Below, piece by piece: positions 1 through 5,515 of a stretch of 5,515 nt of DNA (position 1 is the first letter of the stretch; every line of letters starts with the position of its first letter). This DNA comes from Alphaproteobacteria bacterium. Its GTDB lineage: Bacteria > Pseudomonadota > Alphaproteobacteria > Zavarziniales > Zavarziniaceae. Under the pieces are notes generated by a model. It ran no database searches. It was not told the DNA's origin and saw nothing but the letters and a program-made list of their open reading frames with translations. The stretch spans positions 1 to 5,515 of the forward strand of contig JAJFJE010000123.1 in the NCBI GenBank assembly GCA_021774355.1. Direction: 5' to 3'. The position numbers were made by a program, and so were the translations under genes.

Positions 1-141
1 GGCCAGTACAACGGCTATTTCTGCCCCTGCCACGGCTCGGTCTACGACACCTCGGGACGGATTCGCCAAGGCCCGGCGCCGGAGAATCTCCACGTCCCGA
101 AATATGTTTTCCTCAACGACACTACCGTCAAGATCGGCTGA
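1..141 (+). CDS. petA: Ubiquinol-cytochrome c reductase iron-sulfur (Rieske) subunit, C-terminal fragment
   Basis: The last 46 codons of the Rieske subunit of the cytochrome bc1 complex are present; the N-terminal membrane anchor and first cluster-binding box lie upstream of the window. The fragment carries the second box, CPCHGS, at fragment residues 8-13. By family knowledge its first Cys and its His ligate the [2Fe-2S] cluster, and the middle Cys forms a disulfide with the missing first box. The Ser of the box and the Tyr two residues later (Y15) are the pair that hydrogen-bond the cluster and raise its potential in ubiquinol-oxidising Rieske proteins. The following GRIRQGPAPENL segment is the usual loop after box 2. 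The fragment ends in a normal C-terminus at TGA 139-141, 11 bases before petB, so it is cut only by the window edge. The protein's soluble head acts in the periplasm, shuttling electrons from ubiquinol to cytochrome c1. Confidence 0.96.
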   Translation, partial: GQYNGYFCPCHGSVYDTSGRIRQGPAPENLHVPKYVFLNDTTVKIG

Positions 142-152
142 GGCATCGGACC

Positions 153-1382
153 ATGAGTGGAAGCACGCTGCCTACCAACAACAAGGCCATCAAGTGGTTC
201 GACGAGCGCCTGCCGCTCCTGTCGCTGCTGCGCGACAGCCTGGTCATTTACCCGGCCCCCCGTAATCTCAATTACTGGTGGAGTTTCGGCTCGCTGGCCG
301 GGTTCATGCTGGTCGCCCAGCTGGTCACCGGGATCATGCTGGCGATGCATTATACGCCCCATGTGACGCTGGCCTTTACGTCGGTCGAGCACATCATGCG
401 CGACGTGAACTATGGCTGGCTGCTGCGCTACGCCCATGCCAACGGCGCCTCGATGTTCTTTATCGTGGTCTATATCCACATCTTCCGCGGGCTCTACTAC
501 GGCTCGTACAAAGCGCCGCGCGAGGTGCTGTGGTGGCTGGGCGTCATCATCCTGCTGCTCATGATGGCGACGGCCTTCATGGGTTACGTGCTGCCCTGGG
601 GCCAGATGTCCTATTGGGGCGCCACGGTGATCACCAACCTGTTCAGCGCCATCCCGAAGCTGGGCGAGGCCATCGTGACCCTGCTGTGGGGCGGGCCGTC
701 AGTCGCCAACCCGACGCTGAACCGGTTCTACAGCCTGCACTACCTGCTACCCTTCGTGATCGTCGGGGTGGTCATCCTGCATCTGTGGGCGCTGCACACC
801 AGCAAGTCGAATAACCCGCTGGGTATCGACATCAAGGGCGAACAGGACATGATCCCGTTCCACCCCTACTACACGGTCAAGGACCTGTTCGGTATCTGCG
901 TCTTCCTGATGTTCTATGCCTATTGGGTGTTCTTCAATCCCAACGGCCTCGGGGAACCGGACAATTACATCGAGGCCAACATCCTGGTCACGCCGCAGCA
1001 CATCGTGCCGGAATGGTATTTCCTGCCCTTCTACGCCATCCTGCGGGCCATCCCGAGCAAGCTGTTCGGCGTACTGGCGATGATCAGCGCCATCATCGTG
1101 CTGTTCTTCCTGCCCTGGCTCGACCGCTCGAAGGTGCGTTCGGCGCGCTTCCGCCCGGTCTATCGCCAGGCCTTCTGGATCTTTGCGGTCGACTGCGTGA
1201 TCCTCGGCGTGGTCGGAGCCAACCCGCCGGAAGGCCATTGGGTGCTCATCGGGCGGCTCGCCACCCTGTATTATTTCACCCATTTCCTGGTCATCGTTCC
1301 GGTGATCAGCATCTTTGAAAAGACGCTGCCGCTGCCGGACTCGATCGCCAAGGCGGTGCTCGGCGGGCCGGCGAAGCATTGA
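153..1382 (+). CDS. petB: Cytochrome b subunit of the cytochrome bc1 complex
   Basis: This 409-residue protein is a full-length cytochrome b of the alphaproteobacterial/mitochondrial type, the integral membrane core holding both b hemes and the two quinone sites. Heme ligands are visible as His pairs 14 apart: H95 and H109 in helix B, and H196 and H210 in helix D. The Qo-site PEWY motif is at 286-289. About eight membrane helices can be read (roughly 44-66, 91-111, 126-147, 193-215, 243-262, 304-323, 339-356, 367-387), the expected eight-helix form. This is the long form rather than the split b6/subunit IV form, and there is no cytochrome c1 fusion. The ATG at 153 has GAGG at 140-143, overlapping the petA stop, at a suitable distance. 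It lies between petA and petC in one operon, with 17 bases between its stop and the petC ATG. No key residue is missing. Confidence 0.98.
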   Translation: MSGSTLPTNNKAIKWFDERLPLLSLLRDSLVIYPAPRNLNYWWSFGSLAGFMLVAQLVTGIMLAMHYTPHVTLAFTSVEHIMRDVNYGWLLRYAHANGASMFFIVVYIHIFRGLYYGSYKAPREVLWWLGVIILLLMMATAFMGYVLPWGQMSYWGATVITNLFSAIPKLGEAIVTLLWGGPSVANPTLNRFYSLHYLLPFVIVGVVILHLWALHTSKSNNPLGIDIKGEQDMIPFHPYYTVKDLFGICVFLMFYAYWVFFNPNGLGEPDNYIEANILVTPQHIVPEWYFLPFYAILRAIPSKLFGVLAMISAIIVLFFLPWLDRSKVRSARFRPVYRQAFWIFAVDCVILGVVGANPPEGHWVLIGRLATLYYFTHFLVIVPVISIFEKTLPLPDSIAKAVLGGPAKH

Positions 1383-1392
1383 GCGGGGGCTT

Positions 1393-1397
1393 GGGGA
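1393..1397 (+). promoter_or_regulatory. Ribosome binding site deciding the petC start
   Basis: GGGGA lies two bases before the ATG at 1400 as written; the G run extends the possible pairing. It favours ATG 1400 over the upstream in-frame TTG at 1379, which overlaps the petB stop and has only a purine-poor lead. The short spacing makes ATG 1409 a possible competitor, with an 11-base spacing from the same site. That would change only the first three residues of the signal peptide. Confidence 0.5.
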
Positions 1398-1399
1398 AC

Positions 1400-2185
1400 A
1401 TGACGAAAATGCGTGCTCTGTTCGCGGGCGCTGCCGTGGCCCTGTCGCTGGGCGCCGTGCCTCTTGCCGCCCTCCAGCCGGCCCGGGCCGCCGAGGGGAT
1501 CGCCCCGCCGGCGCTGGAATGGCCCCAGGCCGGGCCCTTCGGCGTGTTCGACCGGCCGGCCCTCCAGCGGGGCTACCAGGTCTACAAGGAGGTCTGCGCC
1601 GCCTGCCACTCGATGCGCCTGCTGTCCTACCGCAATCTGCAGGACATCGGCTTCTCGGAAGACCAGGTGAAGGCCATCGCCGCCCAGGACCAGGTCGCCG
1701 TCATCGACGACAACGGCGATGCGGCGACCCGCCCGGGCCTGCCCAGCGACCCGTTCCATTCGCCCTTCCCGAACGAGAACGCCGCGCGGGCCTCGAATGG
1801 CGGGGCCCTGCCGCCGGACCTGTCGCTGATGGCCAAGGCGCGCAAGGACGGCACCAACTATCTTGCCGCCCTGCTGACCGGCTTTTCCGAGCCGCCGGCC
1901 GACGTGAAAATGGCCGACGGGAAATATTACAACGAATATTTCCCCGGCCATCAGATCGGCATGCCGCCGCCGCTGACCGCCGACCAGGTGACCTATGAAG
2001 ACGGCACCGCGGCGACCGTGCCCCAGATGGCCCATGACGTGGCCACCTTCCTGTCCTGGGCGGCCGAGCCCAAGCTGGAAGAGCGCAAGCGCCTGGGTCT
2101 GAAGGTCATGGCGTTCCTGGCCGTGCTGTCGGTGCTGACCTATCTCTGCTATCGCCGGGTGCGGCGCCGGGTTCAGGGCCACTGA
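1400..2185 (+). CDS. petC: Cytochrome c1 subunit of the cytochrome bc1 complex
   Basis: This 261-residue protein takes electrons from the Rieske cluster and passes them to cytochrome c. Residues 1-30 form a Sec signal peptide (MTKMR, hydrophobic core, likely cleavage after ARA). The heme c site CAACH is at 66-70, with H70 as axial ligand. The sixth ligand is probably M188, in the FPGHQIGMPPP segment (181-191) typical of c1. A single C-terminal membrane helix (about 234-250) followed by an Arg-rich tail (YRRVRRRVQ) anchors the heme domain in the periplasm. The ATG at 1400 is chosen because GGGGA precedes it at 1393-1397 and it gives a compact signal peptide. An in-frame TTG at 1379 overlapping the petB stop would add seven residues, and an ATG at 1409 would remove three; both are less likely. 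The gene is last in the operon and is followed by an intrinsic terminator. Confidence 0.97.
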   Translation: MTKMRALFAGAAVALSLGAVPLAALQPARAAEGIAPPALEWPQAGPFGVFDRPALQRGYQVYKEVCAACHSMRLLSYRNLQDIGFSEDQVKAIAAQDQVAVIDDNGDAATRPGLPSDPFHSPFPNENAARASNGGALPPDLSLMAKARKDGTNYLAALLTGFSEPPADVKMADGKYYNEYFPGHQIGMPPPLTADQVTYEDGTAATVPQMAHDVATFLSWAAEPKLEERKRLGLKVMAFLAVLSVLTYLCYRRVRRRVQGH

Positions 2186-2197
2186 CCGGTACCGGTC
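2184..2197. repeat. 14-bp perfect palindrome just after petC
   Basis: GACCGGTACCGGTC reads identically on both strands and is also a tandem ACCGGT pair. It overlaps the last two bases of the petC stop codon and lies 26 bases before the terminator stem. In RNA it could fold as a five-pair stem (GACCG/CGGTC) with a GTAC loop. It could be a 3'-end stabilising hairpin, a protein site or chance; nothing in the sequence decides between these. Confidence 0.4.
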
Positions 2198-2223
2198 CCG
2201 ATCCGCTGCGGCGGCGACCGACA

Positions 2224-2249
2224 GGGGGAGGCTGAGCCTCCCCCTTTTT
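2224..2249 (+). terminator. Intrinsic terminator of the petABC operon
   Basis: A perfect nine-pair stem, GGGGGAGGC at 2224-2232 and GCCTCCCCC at 2236-2244, closes over a three-base TGA loop and is followed at once by TTTTT at 2245-2249 and then ATTAT. This is a textbook rho-independent terminator, very stable for its size, and it stands out in a region where T runs are rare. It lies 38 bases after the petC stop and separates the bc1 operon from mtnP. The complementary strand lacks a strong T run after the stem, so it should work mainly in the + direction. Confidence 0.93.
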
Positions 2250-2265
2250 ATTATGGCCTGGGCGA

Positions 2266-2293
2266 TTGCAACGGCGGCAGGTCCCGCTACCCT
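2266..2293 (+). promoter_or_regulatory. Candidate sigma-70-type promoter for mtnP and downstream genes
   Basis: TTGCAA at 2266-2271 and TACCCT at 2288-2293, separated by 16 bases, resemble -35 and -10 elements. The -10 is preceded by GC, giving GCTAC, a context common in alphaproteobacterial housekeeping promoters. It lies just after the petABC terminator and would start transcription about 20 bases before the mtnP ATG. The matches to consensus are partial (four of six and three of six), so the call rests largely on position: a new promoter is needed here if the terminator is efficient. Confidence 0.4.
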
Positions 2294-2320
2294 GGAACCC
2301 GCAACACGGGCGGAGGCAGC

Positions 2321-3193
<873 letters not shown>

Positions 3194-3205
3194 TGGAGTT
3201 GCCCT

Positions 3206-3757
3206 ATGTTCGGATGGATCGTCCTCGCGCTGGTGGGGGGCGCCGCCCTCTATGGGGTGGCGCTCTATAACGGCCTGGTCGCCGGGCGCAATCAGGTCGG
3301 CAATGGCTGGAAGCAGATCGACGTGCAGCTCAAGCGGCGCTACGACCTGATCCCCAATCTGGTCGAGGTCGCCAAGGACTATATGAGCTACGAGCAGGAG
3401 ACCCTGAAGCAGGTCGTCGAGGCCCGCACCATGGCGATGGCCGCCCGGGGACCGGCCCAGGCTTCGGTCGCCGAAGCCCAGCTTTCGGGTGTCTTGGGCA
3501 AGTTCTTCGCCTTGGCCGAATCCTACCCGGATCTCAAGGCCAACCAGACCGTCACCAATCTGATGGAAGAACTGACCTCGACAGAAAACAAGATCGCGTT
3601 TGCCCGCCAACACTATAACGACAGTGTCATGGCCCAGAACAACCGGGTCGAGCAATTTCCGTCGGTTCTGTTGGCCCGGGCTTTCGCCTTCGGCCCGCAC
3701 GACTATTTCACCATTCCCGAGAGCGAGATTCAGCCGGTCAAGGTCGATCTGCGCTGA
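3206..3757 (+). CDS. lemA: LemA family membrane protein
   Basis: This 183-residue protein is a complete LemA family member. An N-terminal membrane helix (about 2-21) is followed by the family's signature YNGLVAGRNQV (21-31) and QIDVQLKRRYDLIPNLVE (37-54). It continues into a mostly helical domain with LAESYPDLKAN (103-113), ELTSTENKIAFAR (122-134) and YN/FP segments ending near 165. There is no basic residue before the helix and several after it (R28, K36, K43-R45), so the positive-inside rule places the helical domain in the cytoplasm. The molecular role of LemA is not established; in other bacteria lemA genes often sit beside HtpX/M48 peptidase genes, as here. The ATG at 3206 has GGAG at 3195-3198. 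The gene starts 12 bases after mtnP and ends five bases before the M48 gene, so co-translation with the latter is likely. The symbol reflects the family name only. Confidence 0.93.
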   Translation: MFGWIVLALVGGAALYGVALYNGLVAGRNQVGNGWKQIDVQLKRRYDLIPNLVEVAKDYMSYEQETLKQVVEARTMAMAARGPAQASVAEAQLSGVLGKFFALAESYPDLKANQTVTNLMEELTSTENKIAFARQHYNDSVMAQNNRVEQFPSVLLARAFAFGPHDYFTIPESEIQPVKVDLR

Positions 3758-3762
3758 TCGCC

Positions 3763-4872
3763 ATGGCCGCCGCGCCGGAATGCCCGTCCTGCGGCGTGGC
3801 CAATCCTGCCGGCCAGGCCTTCTGCTCCCGGTGCGGCGGCGCCCTCGGTGCCGCGCTTCGGCCGCTCCCTGCGGCGCCGGCGGCGGCGGGCGACCCGGCC
3901 GCGCCCGGCGGGGCCCTGGCGGCGACCGACTTTCGCGGCGCGGCGCGGCGCAACCAGCAGAACACCTGGCGTCTGATCATCATCATGGTCGTGATCGGCG
4001 GCCTGCTGGGCTATCTGGTCGGGGCAGTGATCGAGAGCGCCGTCCGGGACGGGCAGGGCGCAGCCTTCGATCCCTTCGGCAGTGCCGGCGGCCTTGCCGG
4101 TGCCGCGGTGATGCTGGCGGCGGGGCTGGCCTGGACCGTGGTGGCGCTGGCCTGGGGCGACCGCATCGTGCTCTCCCTGGCGGGCGCCCGGGAGGTTGGC
4201 GAGGACGCCGAACCTGTCCTTCATCATGTCGTCGAGGAGATGGCGATCGCCGCCGGGGTCGCCAAGCCCCGGGTCGCCGTCATCGATTCGCCGGCGCTGA
4301 ATGCCTTTGCCACCGGCATGCGGCCGGATCGTTCGGCGGTCGCGGTCACCCGCGGCTTGCTGGCTGCCCTGACCCGAAGCGAGTTGCAGGCGGTGGTCGG
4401 CCATGAAATGGGCCATGTGATCAATTTGGACATACGCTATGGCACGGCCGTGGGCATTTTCGTCGGGCTGATCGCCCTGGTCGCCGATGGCGCCTTGCGC
4501 ATCCTGCGCTTCGGCGGTGCGGCCCGGGGGCGCGATCGGCGCCGCGGCAGCGGCCTGCTGATGATCCTGCTGATCCTGTTCGCGATCCTGGCGCCGCTGG
4601 CCGCGCGGCTGGTCCAGATGGCGATTTCGCGCCAGCGCGAATATCTTGCCGACGCGACCGCGGTGCGGCTGACCCGGGACCCCCATGCCCTGATCGGCGC
4701 CCTGGAGAAGCTGGGCGGATCGTCCATTCCCTTCGGCAATGCCAACCGGGCGATCCAGCACCTGTTCATTGTCAATCCGTTCAGGGATTTCGCCGCCGCC
4801 GCCGGTGCCCTGATGGCGACCCACCCGCCGCTTGCCGCCCGCCTTGCCCGCTTGCACGCCCTGAAAGGCTAG
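3763..4872 (+). CDS. M48 family (HtpX-like) membrane zinc metallopeptidase with N-terminal zinc ribbon
   Basis: This 369-residue protein combines three parts. Residues 7-24 hold two CxxC pairs (C7/C10 and C21/C24, as CPSC and CSRC), a typical zinc ribbon. An Ala/Pro/Gly-rich linker runs to about 55. The rest is an HtpX-type M48 peptidase: membrane helices at about 70-91 and 108-131, the NAFATG segment at 180-185, the HEMGH zinc-binding and catalytic motif at 214-218, two further hydrophobic segments (about 227-245 and 264-287), the third zinc ligand E293 in REYLAD, and THPP at 353-356. All expected active-site residues are present. It is longer than ordinary HtpX (about 290) because of the ribbon and linker. 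By HtpX topology, both ribbon and active site should face the cytoplasm. There is no clear ribosome binding site before ATG 3763; with only five bases after the lemA stop, translation is probably coupled. Likely role: membrane protein quality control or regulated proteolysis; its substrate is unknown. Confidence 0.92.
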   Translation: MAAAPECPSCGVANPAGQAFCSRCGGALGAALRPLPAAPAAAGDPAAPGGALAATDFRGAARRNQQNTWRLIIIMVVIGGLLGYLVGAVIESAVRDGQGAAFDPFGSAGGLAGAAVMLAAGLAWTVVALAWGDRIVLSLAGAREVGEDAEPVLHHVVEEMAIAAGVAKPRVAVIDSPALNAFATGMRPDRSAVAVTRGLLAALTRSELQAVVGHEMGHVINLDIRYGTAVGIFVGLIALVADGALRILRFGGAARGRDRRRGSGLLMILLILFAILAPLAARLVQMAISRQREYLADATAVRLTRDPHALIGALEKLGGSSIPFGNANRAIQHLFIVNPFRDFAAAAGALMATHPPLAARLARLHALKG

Positions 4873-4876
4873 AGAC

Positions 4877-5404
4877 ATGGACCTCAAGGACAAGATCCGC
4901 TCGATTCCCGACTATCCCAAGCCGGGCATCATGTTCCGCGACGTCACCACCCTGTGGCAGGATGCCCGGGGCTTCCGCAAGGCGGTGGACGAACTGGTCC
5001 AGCCCTATGCCGGCCAGCGCATCGACAAGGTCGCGGCGATCGAGGCGCGCGGCTTCATCCTGGGCGGCGCCGTCGCCCATCAATTGTCGGTGGGCTTCGT
5101 GCCGGTGCGCAAGCCGGGCAAGCTGCCGGCCGCCACCATCGGCGTCGACTACGACCTGGAGTACGGCCGGGATCGCCTGGAGATCCATGTCGACGCCATC
5201 GGCCGCGGCGAGAATGTCCTGGTGGTCGACGACCTGATTGCCACCGGCGGCACCGCCCTGGCGGCGATTCATCTGGTCGAAGCGATGGGCGGCAAGGTGG
5301 TCGGCTGCAGCTTTGTCGTCGATTTGCCCGTCCTGGGCGGCCGCGGCCGGCTGGAGGCGGCAGGCCACACCGTGACCAGCCTGGTGGATTTCCCCGGCCA
5401 CTAG
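4877..5404 (+). CDS. apt: Adenine phosphoribosyltransferase
   Basis: This 175-residue cytoplasmic enzyme joins adenine to PRPP, giving AMP and pyrophosphate (purine salvage). The start IRSIPDYPKPGIMFRDVTTL (7-26) is the typical APT N-terminus. EARGF is at 56-60, the flexible-loop region RKPGKLP at 78-84 and YDLEYG at 92-97. The PRPP-binding motif VLVVDDLIATGGT is at 114-126 with the acidic pair D118/D119. The C-terminus SLVDFPGH closes as in the E. coli enzyme, so the protein is complete and of normal length. The ATG at 4877 has AAGG at 4865-4868 within the end of the M48 gene and begins four bases after that gene's stop, consistent with one transcript. It would consume the adenine made by MtnP. 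Related xanthine or hypoxanthine transferases are unlikely given the APT-specific N-terminal and C-terminal segments. Confidence 0.96.
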   Translation: MDLKDKIRSIPDYPKPGIMFRDVTTLWQDARGFRKAVDELVQPYAGQRIDKVAAIEARGFILGGAVAHQLSVGFVPVRKPGKLPAATIGVDYDLEYGRDRLEIHVDAIGRGENVLVVDDLIATGGTALAAIHLVEAMGGKVVGCSFVVDLPVLGGRGRLEAAGHTVTSLVDFPGH

Positions 5405-5452
5405 GGTCTCGCTCCCCTTGCCGAGGCGGGGGCTTGCGCTTAAGAAGCGGCG
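5405..5452 (+). other. Short intergenic stretch after apt, no clear terminator
   Basis: These 48 bases hold a small hairpin, CGCTT (5437-5441), AAG loop, AAGCG (5445-5449), without a T run, so it is not a convincing terminator. TTGCCG at 5418-5423 and TAAGAA at 5441-5446 are 17 bases apart and could be a weak promoter for the next gene. The evidence does not show whether transcription from apt continues through. Confidence 0.3.
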
Positions 5453-5515
5453 ATGAACGATCTGGGTTCCCCGCCGCGACCGGCCGGCCAGGCGGCGCTG
5501 GACGCCGCCTATGGC
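5453..5515 (+). CDS. Start of an unidentified gene, truncated by the window edge
   Basis: An ATG at 5453 opens a reading frame that stays open for 21 codons to the end of the window, beginning MNDLGSPPRPAGQAALDAAY. Third positions are nearly all G or C, as in the neighbouring genes, and the ATG lies 48 bases after apt on the same strand. There is no strong ribosome binding site; AAGAAG at 5442-5447 is the nearest purine run. The N-terminal Pro/Ala-rich stretch is too short and variable to assign a family, and I do not recognise it. Confidence 0.5.
   Translation, partial: MNDLGSPPRPAGQAALDAAYG

Noticed and set aside
1379..1381. TTG start for petC overlapping the petB stop
   Set aside because: It would add seven residues before the signal peptide and has poorer upstream support than the ATG at 1400, which follows a GGGGA ribosome binding site.
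3823..3930. Highly GC-rich linker region of the M48 gene as a sign of foreign DNA or a frameshift
   Set aside because: The frame stays open from the zinc ribbon into the membrane helices, and Ala/Pro-rich linkers naturally raise GC. Flanking codon use is the same as in the neighbouring genes.
3730..4893. A 387-codon open frame on the minus strand opposite the M48 gene
   Set aside because: It is a shadow of the M48 peptidase gene. The translation is rich in Arg, Gln and Gly with no recognisable domain, while the + strand frame has intact catalytic motifs.
5437..5449. Small hairpin CGCTT/AAGCG as a terminator after apt
   Set aside because: It has only five base pairs and no T run after it, and it lies just before the next ATG, so termination is unlikely.

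Overview
This is a GC-rich stretch of bacterial chromosome with every gene on the + strand, strong G/C preference at third codon positions and very little space between genes. The Rieske, cytochrome b and cytochrome c1 proteins are of the alphaproteobacterial/mitochondrial type. Together with the petABC, mtnP, apt neighbourhood, this points to an alphaproteobacterium, perhaps near the Rhodospirillales. I cannot name a genus.

Layout. 1-2185 is the respiratory cytochrome bc1 operon: the last 46 codons of petA (Rieske protein), all of petB (cytochrome b) and all of petC (cytochrome c1). It closes with a very clear intrinsic terminator at 2224-2249. A weak promoter-like sequence at 2266-2293 may start a second unit: mtnP (methylthioadenosine phosphorylase, 2321-3193), lemA (3206-3757), an M48-family membrane metallopeptidase with an N-terminal zinc ribbon (3763-4872), and apt (adenine phosphoribosyltransferase, 4877-5404). 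The gaps in this unit are 12, 5 and 4 bases, so one transcript is likely. The first 21 codons of an unidentified gene begin at 5453 and run off the window.

How the genes fit together. PetABC form the complex that oxidises ubiquinol and passes electrons to cytochrome c while moving protons. MtnP splits methylthioadenosine, a by-product of polyamine and other S-adenosylmethionine-dependent metabolism, into adenine and methylthioribose-1-phosphate. Apt turns adenine into AMP, so mtnP and apt are consecutive steps of one salvage route. Between them sit two membrane proteins, LemA and the zinc-ribbon M48 peptidase. They look like a functional pair of their own, probably in membrane protein quality control or signalling, and have no obvious biochemical link to purine salvage.

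Most of the window is conventional housekeeping. The part most worth a second look is the LemA/zinc-ribbon-M48 pair and its position inside the salvage operon. I found no tRNA, rRNA, CRISPR array, insertion sequence or sign of recent transfer, and no gene-free stretch longer than about 140 bases.
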